5,293 nt of DNA. Source: Acidobacteriota bacterium. GTDB taxonomy: Bacteria > Acidobacteriota > Terriglobia > Acidiferrales > UBA7541. Below the pieces are notes generated by a model that saw nothing but the letters and a program-made list of their open reading frames with translations, searched no databases and was not told the DNA's origin. The stretch's first letter is position 1, and the number at the start of each line of letters is the position of its first letter. The translations under genes and the position numbers were made by a program. The stretch lies in contig QHYP01000225.1 of assembly GCA_003224195.1 (NCBI GenBank), positions 1-5,293 on the forward strand. The letters are read 5' to 3'. Positions 1 through 5,293 of this stretch are shown here, one piece after another.

Positions 1-310
<310 letters not shown>

Positions 311-317
311 TAAAACT

Positions 318-338
318 TTCCCAAATCGTCGTTGGGAA
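318..338 (+). other. Hairpin just after 23S rRNA
   Basis: A 7-bp stem, ttcccaa (318-324) with ttgggaa (332-338), closes a 7-nt loop within 10 nt of the 23S 3' end. There is no T-run after it, so it is not an intrinsic terminator. It may be part of the precursor processing structure in the 23S-5S spacer. That role is inference from position only. Confidence 0.45.
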
Positions 339-411
339 GATTCAGGCAGCACGCCTGTTTTGCAGTACGTTCGATGGAAGCATGCTTGTAAGCCAGCCTT
401 CTGTTGTCGCG

Positions 412-455
412 CTCGCGACAATTTTCGGCGGGCCCTCGCCGGGCCCGTTCGCGAG
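412..455 (+). other. Two-part hairpin in the 23S-5S spacer
   Basis: An outer 7-bp stem, ctcgcga (412-418) with tcgcgag (449-455), encloses a GC-rich inner 7-bp stem, cgggccc (429-435) with gggcccg (441-447), with a 5-nt loop. It ends about 10 nt before the 5S gene. It lacks a T-run and lies inside the rRNA operon, so an RNase processing stem for the 5S precursor is more likely than a terminator. This function is inferred from structure and position. Confidence 0.5.
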
Positions 456-464
456 TTTCAAATT

Positions 465-582
465 TCCTGGTGGTCACACCGCGAGGGTCACACCCGTTCC
501 CATCCCGAACACGGTAGTTAAGCCTCGCCGGGCCGATGATACTGCACGGGTAACTGTGTGGGAACGTAGGTCGCCGCCAGGA
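465..582 (+). rRNA. rrf: 5S ribosomal RNA
   Basis: This is a complete 5S rRNA gene of about 118 nt. The terminal helix I pairs TCCTGGTGG (465-473) with CCGCCAGGA (574-582), with one G-U pair. The conserved core 'cccgttcccatcccgaacac' (493-512), then 'gtagttaagc', and the distal 'gggaacgtagg' all match the 5S consensus. It follows 23S by ~154 nt in the usual 16S-23S-5S order, and no tRNA gene sits in the spacer. The gene is followed at once by an intrinsic terminator (596-633). The last 26 nt plus 6 nt of flank are repeated exactly at 928-959. Ends may differ by 1-2 nt from the mature RNA. Confidence 0.96.
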
Positions 583-588
583 TAAAAA
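557..588 (+). repeat. 32-bp direct repeat, copy 1 (5S 3' end)
   Basis: This is the first copy of an exact 32-bp direct repeat. It covers the last 26 nt of 5S, including the whole 3' strand of helix I, plus 6 nt of A-rich flank. The second copy is at 928-959, offset by exactly 371 bp. Sequence on both sides of the two copies is unrelated, so the boundaries are sharp. Confidence 0.95.
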
Positions 589-595
589 ACTACGA

Positions 596-633
596 AAAAA
601 GGCTCCATCCCGAATTGGGGTTGGAGCCTTTTT
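596..633 (+). terminator. Intrinsic terminator of the rRNA operon (T1)
   Basis: A 7-bp GC-rich stem, ggctcca (601-607) with tggagcc (622-628), is extended by five A-T pairs (596-600 with 629-633). The T-run follows directly. Inside, ccc (609-611) can also pair with ggg (617-619). It starts 14 nt after the 5S 3' end, the usual place for the terminator of a 23S-5S operon. The A-run on the left could give some activity on the minus strand too. Confidence 0.9.
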
Positions 634-641
634 CATTTTCG

Positions 642-660
642 TAAAATAAAAAGGGGGAGG
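642..660 (+). promoter_or_regulatory. Ribosome binding site and possible -10 for the small gene
   Basis: GGAGG (656-660, within gggggagg) lies 7 nt before the ATG at 668, a near-ideal Shine-Dalgarno that decides this start. TAAAAT (642-647) matches the -10 consensus at 5 of 6 positions. The only -35 candidate, TTGGAG (621-626), lies inside the T1 stem with a 15-bp spacer, so this promoter is weak on paper and would give a leader of only ~14 nt. Readthrough of T1 from the rRNA operon is the alternative source of mRNA. Confidence 0.6.
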
Positions 661-667
661 CAAACAC

Positions 668-910
668 ATGGGGAAATATGGTGCACTGACCGCATGGCTG
701 ATGGCCCAGATTGGTGGTCGTATCGCTGTAGCATTTGGAGCCATCGAGCAGATTTTGGGCTCGCAACTTCCTTATTCCGCCCGACACTATCGACCTTGGT
801 GGGGAAATGAGTTAAACGCGCGTGGTCGGCAGTGCCGAGCATGGCTAATTGCGGGCTGGCACGTGGAGGCGGTTGACTTGGCGAATGAAAGAGTCGTATT
901 TGCGAGATAA
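668..910 (+). CDS. Small conserved protein of unknown function (DUF7662-like), 80 aa
   Basis: The function is unknown. The protein is short and soluble-looking, with no signal peptide. Its pattern agrees along its full length with a small bacterial family I recall as DUF7662: K3-Y4 near the N-terminus, F23 and I26-E27, ILG at 29-31, LP at 34-35, SA at 37-38, W44-W45 with N47, AWL at 58-60, GW at 63-64, then VDL at 69-71 and V77-F78 near the end. The family assignment is from memory of its consensus and was not searched. The start is fixed by a GGAGG box 7 nt upstream, and the stop is TAA. The gene is complete and, unusually, lies between the rRNA operon terminator and a duplicated 5S 3' end, 17 nt before the repeat. 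Its lower GC content than the sampled SDR stretch suggests acquisition by transfer. How it is transcribed is unclear. Confidence 0.78.
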   Translation: MGKYGALTAWLMAQIGGRIAVAFGAIEQILGSQLPYSARHYRPWWGNELNARGRQCRAWLIAGWHVEAVDLANERVVFAR

Positions 911-927
911 CGTTCGACGCTGAAAGC

Positions 928-959
928 TGTGGGAACGTAGGTCGCCGCCAGGATAAAAA
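928..959 (+). repeat. 32-bp direct repeat, copy 2 (detached 5S 3' end)
   Basis: This is an exact second copy of 557-588. It contains only the final 26 nt of a 5S gene plus 6 nt of flank; the preceding bases (910-927) do not resemble 5S. It cannot fold as 5S because the 5' strand of helix I is absent. It is either a displaced 3' end left by an insertion or the remnant of a second 5S gene. Terminator T2 starts 6 nt after it. Confidence 0.93.
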
Positions 960-964
960 CCGAG

Positions 965-995
965 GGCCGTGGAGCATCCGCTCCGCGGCCTTTTT
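965..995 (+). terminator. Intrinsic terminator (T2) after the 5S remnant
   Basis: An 11-bp GC-rich stem (965-975 with 980-990, one G-T pair) closes a 4-nt loop, ATCC, and is followed by TTTTTG. It is a textbook Rho-independent terminator. It follows the 5S remnant at much the same distance as T1 follows the complete 5S, so it was probably an rRNA operon terminator originally. It would now also end transcripts of the small gene at 668-910. Confidence 0.92.
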
Positions 996-1142
996 GTTTG
1001 CGCTTCGGCACTTCCGGGATGCCCGACGTATTGCGGCCACTTATCCCCCCGGCTGCGCTTCCTGGGCGAGGGAGGCTCAGCCAGGGGCTTTGGGAGAGCA
1101 GGGCTGGTCGCTGGAACAGGTGAATTTTTCGCAAGGGTACTA

Positions 1143-1171
1143 TTGACGCTAGAGAGTGGCGGCGCTAATGT
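1143..1171 (+). promoter_or_regulatory. Weak candidate promoter for the PilZ gene
   Basis: TTGACG (1143-1148) matches the -35 consensus at 5 of 6 positions. With a 17-bp spacer the -10 position would be TAATGT (1166-1171), only 3 of 6. The rest of 996-1218 shows no gene, RNA or repeat that I can support. A promoter is expected here because T2 isolates the PilZ gene from upstream transcription, but its exact place is uncertain. Confidence 0.25.
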
Positions 1172-1218
1172 GGAGACTCCCTTCCCGGCAGTCAGAATTT
1201 TTTGCGGTGAGTTCGACC

Positions 1219-1548
1219 ATGATCACCAACACCGAAATAGCTACTTTGCAGGACCGCTGGGCGCACTTGCGGAGCCACCGGAGAGTGGTTTCGCGGGTGA
1301 AATTGCTGGTCGAGTGGGAAGAAGGCTCCAGCCGGCAGCGCGCGAACGGCATCACCGTCGATGTCAGCGAAAGCGGCTGCATGGCCGTCGTGTCGGGGCC
1401 TCTTCGCTTGAACCAGTGCGTCCGGTTGATCCATCCCCAGAACGGCAAGAGCGCAGAGGCGAAGGTTGTGTGGCGCGACCACGAGGCCTGGGATGTGGGA
1501 CTTGAGCTCGTCCAGCCGGACGCCTCCTTCTGGGGCGTAAAGATCTAG
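1219..1548 (+). CDS. Single-domain PilZ protein (putative c-di-GMP binder), 109 aa
   Basis: PilZ domains bind cyclic di-GMP and pass the signal to motility, biofilm or exopolysaccharide machinery. Both binding motifs are visible: RxxxR as R22-VVS-R26, and [DN]xSxxG as D48-V-S50-E-S-G53. They are followed by beta strands up to the terminal VGLELVQPDASFWGV. The spacing of ~22 residues between motifs is normal, so ligand binding is likely retained. The protein is cytoplasmic, with no signal peptide or membrane segment and no output domain, so it probably acts by binding a partner. The ATG at 1219 is chosen because GGTGAG (1206-1211) lies 7 nt upstream; an upstream in-frame GTG at 1156 would add 21 residues with no clear RBS. 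Its neighbours do not reveal the target process. The domain call is strong; the physiological role is unknown. Confidence 0.9.
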   Translation: MITNTEIATLQDRWAHLRSHRRVVSRVKLLVEWEEGSSRQRANGITVDVSESGCMAVVSGPLRLNQCVRLIHPQNGKSAEAKVVWRDHEAWDVGLELVQPDASFWGVKI

Positions 1549-1698
1549 ATCCCCTGATTCGAAACTTCCTTTGGCGTGAAGTTCGAGACGATCCGCTGCG
1601 CGCAGCAGCGCCTAGTACCGTTCCAACTATTTGAAACGATTCCTGATCCCGCTCGAAGCCGGAATCTGAACTTGGCCGAACCGGGCGGGGTCTGAGCC

Positions 1699-1733
1699 GG
1701 GCAGGATGTCTGAGACGCCGTCTTAACCTGCCC
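1699..1733. other. Hairpin between convergent genes, possible weak terminator
   Basis: The outer stem gggcagg (1699-1705) pairs with cctgccc (1727-1733), and an inner stem agac (1713-1716) pairs with gtct (1720-1723). It lies in the 262-nt gap between the converging PilZ and TPR genes, where a bidirectional terminator would be expected, but no T-run follows on either strand. Nothing else in 1549-1810 is supported beyond a 12-bp palindrome at 1595-1606. Confidence 0.25.
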
Positions 1734-1810
1734 CGTATGAAGTCCCGGGAAGTCATAGGAAACGGCGCAACAAAACCTTCGTCACGGGGCCTGAAAAAGT
1801 TGGTACGGCA

Positions 1811-3745
1811 CTAGCGGGGCTTCTGCGTTTCGGCTGAAGGCCCCGAGGCTCCTGCATCCGGGGTTTTGGGAGGCGCGATTTTCTGGTTTTCATCGACGGC
1901 GAAGAGCAGGTAATTGCTGAAATCATGCCGCCGATAGATGCGCCTACCTCTCCAATCAAAATACACTTCCGCCGATTGTGGGAGCCACATGTCCACATTT
2001 TTGCGTTTGAAATGGACCGGGCCGTATTCGATAGCCGTGTGTTCGCCGGCCAGATGGATTTGCGGCAAGGGAGCAACGAGATCGGTTTCGAGACGCACGA
2101 TCTGGAAGGTGTCCGCGGCGATCCAAGCCCGGCCGCGGAGCGATACGGGATAAGACTGCGCGCCGATACGATAGGAGCGCAGAGTGCGGGGCTTGTCGGG
2201 CCGCTGGCGCAAGTGCACTTGCCAGGCGAGCCCGCCGCTCAATTTCGCCAGGCCCTCACAGGTCATGTCGTAGTTAGAAACTTGCGCAGGGTGAAAAACG
2301 AGCACCAGACTCGGAAGGCCGAGCGTCGCGATCCCGTCAGGGAATTTCTCGTAGGAGAAGGAGCCGTCGCGATATTCCTCAACCGACAGAATTCCCGGGC
2401 GGATTTGCTCGATGGAGACGAGATAGTTGAACTTCCGGGTTTCGAGGGTCGAAGGAAGCCCGGCGGTCGAAAAAAGCTCGTGCTTCAGCGATTCCGTTGC
2501 CGTGAAGCGATCCACGTTCCCGACAAGTTCCAGGGCATGCTTGCTCGCATTGCTCAACACGGTGTCAAGGGGGCAGGCCACGCCGGGCTCCACCGGAGGG
2601 ATCTTTTCGTCGATATCGGGGGGCATCCAAGCGGATGGCAATAGAGATGCGCTGGCGAATGCAGGAAGCGGCGGAGGATCCTGCGGCGGGTCGGCCGCAG
2701 GCACGGCAACTTTGGCGGGAACGACCAGCGGGGCGCGCAAGGCTTCGAGCGCCTTTTTGGCGTCCACATCGGAAGGACGCTCCTGAAGGTACGACTCCAG
2801 AATTTTGATGGCGCGTTCCACTTTCCCCTGATCTCCAAGAGCGCGCGCCAAGAGCGGTTGGACTGCTACCGCCTGACTATGACCCAGCTCGATTGCGCGC
2901 TCCGCGTCATGGACAGCCTCGTCGAGTGAGCTCAAGCGAAGTTCTGCTTCCGCGAGGTGGGCGTGAGCCCGCCAAGAAGAGGGCTCAGCTTCCACCGCGC
3001 GCTTGAAATACGATGCGGCGTCCGAGGGCCTGCCTTCGCGCAGCATGGCTTCGCCAAGAGAAAGCAGCGCGGGAAGATACCGAGGATAGGCGCTTACGGC
3101 TTTCTCCCAGGATCTCTTTGCTTCCCTCCAATCGTTGGTCTGCGAGAAATAGACGCCAAACAGGTAATTGACTTGCGGATGGTTGGGGGCGTGGCGATAT
3201 GCATCCATGAGAAGGCTGTGCGCATCGCCGGGCTTATTGGCGCGCAGCGCTTCGATGGCCTTATTGAGTTCCTTCTGGACTTTGGGAGGCAGAATCGGGA
3301 TGGCGGGAGCAGAGGACGCGCCATCCGGGCTGCCCGTTGAGCTTGGCTTCAGACTGATCAGCACGGTCGAGCCCCCGAAAGAGATCTCGACATTCTCTTT
3401 CGCGTTTTCGTAAGCCGGGGCAATAACCTGGATGGTGTATTGCCCCGGGGGAATGCTGTCAAATTCGGCGTTGCCTCCCTGCGTTGTGGACTGGCGATAC
3501 ATCTGATTCGTCCACGTGAAGAGCGTGACGAGCGCCATCTGGTCGATGGGAGAGCCGTCTGGTCCACGCACGTAGACATGCAGACTCGCGGTGGGAAAGA
3601 TGTCACTGTTTTGACCGGGAGTGGGTCTTCCGCCGGCAGGAGGACCGCCCCCCGGTGGGCGCTGTGCTAGAGATGACGAAGGAAGGATCAGGCCGGCGGC
3701 GAAAACGATCGCGCAGGATGCGCCGCGCAAGAAGCGAAGATTCAT
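1811..3745 (-). CDS. Secreted TPR protein with N-terminal beta-sandwich and unknown C-terminal domain, 644 aa
   Basis: This is an exported multi-domain protein of unknown function. Residues 1-27 form a signal peptide (R4 and R7, hydrophobic core, likely cleavage SLA|Q). A Pro/Gly-rich linker covers 29-45. Residues 53-134 look like a carboxypeptidase-regulatory-type or Ig-like beta sandwich, with the typical 'F.SIPPGQYTIQVIAPAY' stretch. About five TPR-like helical pairs fill 153-325, of which 222-255 is the clearest (ending 'A.YFKRAVEAEP'). A Pro-rich linker (340-380) leads to a domain at ~390-626 that is rich in beta strands and aromatics, which I recall from acidobacterial TPR proteins but cannot name. 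It has two cysteines (391, 496) that could form a disulfide outside the cytoplasm. The start has GGGGTGA just upstream on the minus strand. A role as an envelope scaffold or assembly factor is inference only. Confidence 0.85.
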   Translation of the reverse strand: MNLRFLRGASCAIVFAAGLILPSSSLAQRPPGGGPPAGGRPTPGQNSDIFPTASLHVYVRGPDGSPIDQMALVTLFTWTNQMYRQSTTQGGNAEFDSIPPGQYTIQVIAPAYENAKENVEISFGGSTVLISLKPSSTGSPDGASSAPAIPILPPKVQKELNKAIEALRANKPGDAHSLLMDAYRHAPNHPQVNYLFGVYFSQTNDWREAKRSWEKAVSAYPRYLPALLSLGEAMLREGRPSDAASYFKRAVEAEPSSWRAHAHLAEAELRLSSLDEAVHDAERAIELGHSQAVAVQPLLARALGDQGKVERAIKILESYLQERPSDVDAKKALEALRAPLVVPAKVAVPAADPPQDPPPLPAFASASLLPSAWMPPDIDEKIPPVEPGVACPLDTVLSNASKHALELVGNVDRFTATESLKHELFSTAGLPSTLETRKFNYLVSIEQIRPGILSVEEYRDGSFSYEKFPDGIATLGLPSLVLVFHPAQVSNYDMTCEGLAKLSGGLAWQVHLRQRPDKPRTLRSYRIGAQSYPVSLRGRAWIAADTFQIVRLETDLVAPLPQIHLAGEHTAIEYGPVHFKRKNVDMWLPQSAEVYFDWRGRRIYRRHDFSNYLLFAVDENQKIAPPKTPDAGASGPSAETQKPR

Positions 3746-3786
3746 GACTCACCCCAATGACGGACGGGAACCCGAAGTTAGGCGGA

Positions 3787-3816
3787 ATCATACACCTGGA
3801 TTCGTTCCACAGTCAC
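3787..3816 (-). promoter_or_regulatory. Candidate sigma70-type promoter of the TPR gene
   Basis: Read on the minus strand, GTGACT (3811-3816) is a -35 with 4 of 6 matches. An 18-bp spacer separates it from TATGAT (3787-3792), a -10 with 5 of 6 matches. Transcription would start near 3780, giving a leader of ~35 nt before the ATG at 3745. The divergent SDR gene must be served from the same 204-nt region (3746-3949), but I see no convincing plus-strand promoter there. Confidence 0.4.
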
Positions 3817-3949
3817 GGACCGCTTTTGAGACGTGAGGACTAAAAATCAATCCTGCCATTCACATCGGGAATCAGCCGGCCGCCGCGGGGCTTGCCTGCA
3901 CGAGGGCGAAAGAGAGGTAGCATTGCTTCTTGCACTTCCGGAGGGAAGG

Positions 3950-4834
3950 ATGGCCGAATCAAAAACTGCGAAGAGCGTGCTGATTACGGGCGGAACGGAT
4001 GGGCTAGGAAAGGCGGCGGCGATCTTGCTCGCCGAAAGAGGTTACCGCGTGTTTGCGGCGGGGCGCACCGCAGAAAAGCGCGCGCGGCTGGACGCGCTGG
4101 CGCGGGAACGTAAGCTGGCGCTGGAATCGCTGGAGATGGACGTGTGCGACGACGCCTCCGTGCGGAACGCGGTGCAGACCGTGATGCAGAAGGCCGCCGC
4201 GATCGACGTGCTCGTCAACAACGCCGGCGTGGGCTATCTGGCGTGCGTCGAAGACCTGCGCATGGAGGACCTGCGGAAACAGTTTGAGACGAACTTCTTC
4301 GGCGTGGTGTGCGTGACGCAGGCTGTGCTGCCGCACATGCGCGAGCGTCGGAGCGGCCGCATCCTGATGATGAGCTCGATTGCGGGGCTTGTTTCTCCAC
4401 CGACTTACGGCGCCTACAGCGGGAGCAAGCACGCCCTCGAGGGAATAACGAACGCCCTGCGGCTCGAACTGTACCCTTTCGACATCGAAGTGATTCTGAT
4501 CGAGCCGGGGTATATTGTGACGAATTTTCAGCAGACCGCGACCGAACTTGTGCAACCGTATTGGGAGAAGGGCAAGAACGGGCCGTACGCGAAGGTGTAT
4601 GCAGGCGCCTGGGGAGGCGCGAAGAAGGGCCGCACCACTTCCAAGACGACGCCGGAAGATTGCGCCCGCGTGATTCTCCAGGCCATCGAAGCGCCGCGAC
4701 CGAAGGCACGCTACGCCGTTACGCCGCTGGCATCGAGGATTAGCTGGGGCAAGCGGTTGCTTTCTGACCGCATGATGGACGGAATACTCCGCCGGCGGTT
4801 CGGTATCACACGAGAAAGCGGACGGCGGAGCTAG
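3950..4834 (+). CDS. Classical short-chain dehydrogenase/reductase (SDR), 294 aa
   Basis: This is a probable NADP(H)-dependent oxidoreductase of the Rossmann-fold SDR family; the substrate is unknown. Motifs appear in order: the cofactor loop TGGTDGLG (13-20), R39 after strand beta-2 in AAGRT (favours NADP over NAD), D64 contacting adenine, NNAG (90-93), catalytic N115, S143 in MMSSIAG, Y156 and K160 in YSGSK, and EPGYIVTNF after the active site. The tetrad is complete, so activity is expected. At 294 aa it is longer than the ~250-aa core because of a C-terminal extension (about 210-294) that would shape the substrate pocket, as in retinol or 17-beta-hydroxysteroid dehydrogenase-like members. 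The ATG at 3950 has GGAGGG (3940-3945) upstream. An in-frame upstream ATG at 3833 would add 39 non-SDR residues and is rejected. It is divergent from the TPR gene, and its stop overlaps that of the Dabb gene. Confidence 0.93.
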   Translation: MAESKTAKSVLITGGTDGLGKAAAILLAERGYRVFAAGRTAEKRARLDALARERKLALESLEMDVCDDASVRNAVQTVMQKAAAIDVLVNNAGVGYLACVEDLRMEDLRKQFETNFFGVVCVTQAVLPHMRERRSGRILMMSSIAGLVSPPTYGAYSGSKHALEGITNALRLELYPFDIEVILIEPGYIVTNFQQTATELVQPYWEKGKNGPYAKVYAGAWGGAKKGRTTSKTTPEDCARVILQAIEAPRPKARYAVTPLASRISWGKRLLSDRMMDGILRRRFGITRESGRRS

Positions 4835-5247
4835 GGATTCGTGACCTGCAAAGATAGGCTATTGGCGCGCAACTCTTGCCAGCGCTTGGACCATTCTTCG
4901 TGGATGGGATTTTCGGCGTAATCGGCGACGGTCTCCGGACTCTCGAACTCCATGGCGAAGACGCCGTCGTAGTTGCGTGCCTGATTGCGCTGCGTCTTGA
5001 GCCATACGTTCTTGATTCCGGGAATTTTTCCAGCCATGTCCTTGATGCCGTCCAGCGCCTTCTGGCGTTCGGCATCGGCTACGGCGTCCTTCCATTTGTA
5101 GATGACGACGTGGATGACCGATTTGGGCTGACCGAATTTGTTTTGCGCCGCGGCGTTGTGGACATGCCAACTGCCAAACATTGCGCCGCCGGCAAACATG
5201 AGCACAAGCGTCGCCACGTGAATAACGCGAAGACAGCTTTTGTTCAT
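4831..5247 (-). CDS. Exported Dabb (dimeric alpha-beta barrel) domain protein, 138 aa
   Basis: The mature part (about 43-135) matches the stress-responsive A/B-barrel (Dabb) family. It starts with the strand SVIHVVIYKWK (43-53, including the typical H46), then a helix, 'IPGI' (75-78), the strand NYDGVFAMEFES (92-103), and the conserved helix ending in 'YAENPIHEEW' (110-119). Dabb proteins form small dimeric barrels; some are enzymes such as plant olivetolic acid cyclase, but most have no known reaction. Unusually, residues 1-34 form a signal peptide or anchor (hydrophobic core 8-25, possible cleavage AAA|Q at 34), pointing to a periplasmic place. The ATG at 5247 has GGGGGA about 6 nt upstream; an upstream TTG lacks an RBS. 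The gene converges on the SDR gene with a 4-bp stop overlap. The substrate is unknown. Confidence 0.88.
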   Translation of the reverse strand: MNKSCLRVIHVATLVLMFAGGAMFGSWHVHNAAAQNKFGQPKSVIHVVIYKWKDAVADAERQKALDGIKDMAGKIPGIKNVWLKTQRNQARNYDGVFAMEFESPETVADYAENPIHEEWSKRWQELRANSLSLQVTNP

Positions 5248-5293
5248 CACTTTTCCCCCGAGAAGACGATTGGACCGCAAGTGTAGCCACGAT

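Larger units (their letters stand above)
589..959 (+). other. 371-bp unit carrying a small gene, bounded by 5S 3'-end repeats
   Basis: The segment contains a terminator (596-633), a ribosome binding site, one small CDS (668-910) and the second 5S 3'-end copy (928-959). The arrangement matches what integration at a gene's 3' end leaves behind: the intact gene on one side and a displaced 3' end on the other. It also fits a deletion or recombination between two rRNA operon ends, with loss of most of a second 5S gene. Base composition supports a separate origin: 661-900 is ~54% GC by hand count, against ~67% for 4021-4260. No integrase or transposase gene is present and no clear terminal inverted repeats are visible, so mobility is not shown. 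Confidence 0.45.

Noticed and set aside
366..381. Similarity of 'acgttcga' in the 23S-5S spacer to the sequence at 911-918 before the second 5S tail
   Set aside because: Only 8 bases match and the similarity does not extend, so it does not show that the region before 928 derives from an rRNA spacer.
633..1040. Open frames on the minus strand opposite the small gene (633-1040, 787-1134)
   Set aside because: They run through terminators and the 5S repeat, and the plus-strand frame has both the Shine-Dalgarno and a recognisable family pattern.
969..1505. 178-aa open frame on + starting in the T2 terminator
   Set aside because: It begins inside the terminator hairpin and overlaps the PilZ gene in another frame; its sequence is low-complexity and Arg/Gly-rich, as expected for a shadow frame.
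1595..1606. 12-bp perfect palindrome GCTGCGCGCAGC
   Set aside because: It is short, occurs once, has no adjacent promoter, and is easily formed by chance in GC-rich DNA.
1925..2644. 239-aa open frame on + opposite the TPR gene
   Set aside because: It is a GC-rich antisense shadow. The minus-strand frame has a signal peptide, TPRs and a good ribosome binding site.
3833..3949. 39-residue N-terminal extension of the SDR gene
   Set aside because: The extension has no SDR character and lies within the divergent promoter region; the ATG at 3950 has a good ribosome binding site and starts right before the cofactor-binding fold.

Overview
The window looks like a piece of a bacterial chromosome, probably from an Acidobacteriota-type genome. 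That placement is an inference from the GC-rich coding style, from a PilZ protein with an 'EL..PD.SFWGV' type tail, and from a secreted TPR protein whose C-terminal domain resembles acidobacterial proteins as I remember them. No sequence search was possible.

Layout. Positions 1-310 are the 3' end of a 23S rRNA gene and 465-582 a complete 5S rRNA gene, both on + and separated by a spacer with two hairpins. A strong intrinsic terminator follows (596-633). Next comes a small well-formed gene (668-910, 80 aa) with a near-perfect Shine-Dalgarno, resembling the small uncharacterised family I recall as DUF7662. After it, the last 26 nt of 5S plus 6 nt of downstream sequence are repeated exactly (557-588 = 928-959), and a second strong intrinsic terminator follows (965-995). 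The small gene therefore sits in a 371-bp unit bounded by copies of the 5S 3' end, between two rRNA-type terminators. Its GC content is about 54% by hand count, against about 67% in a sampled stretch of the SDR gene. This is the most unusual structure in the window.

The rest is ordinary chromosomal sequence. A single-domain PilZ protein (1219-1548, +) faces a long secreted protein (1811-3745, -) with a signal peptide, a beta-sandwich domain, five TPR-like repeats and a C-terminal domain of unknown function. Divergent from it is a classical short-chain dehydrogenase/reductase (3950-4834, +). That gene converges on a gene for an exported Dabb-domain protein (4831-5247, -), and the two genes share one CTAG as their overlapping stop codons.

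The protein genes do not form an obvious pathway: orientation changes at almost every gene, so each is probably its own transcription unit. The window holds no tRNA gene, CRISPR array or transposase that I could recognise.
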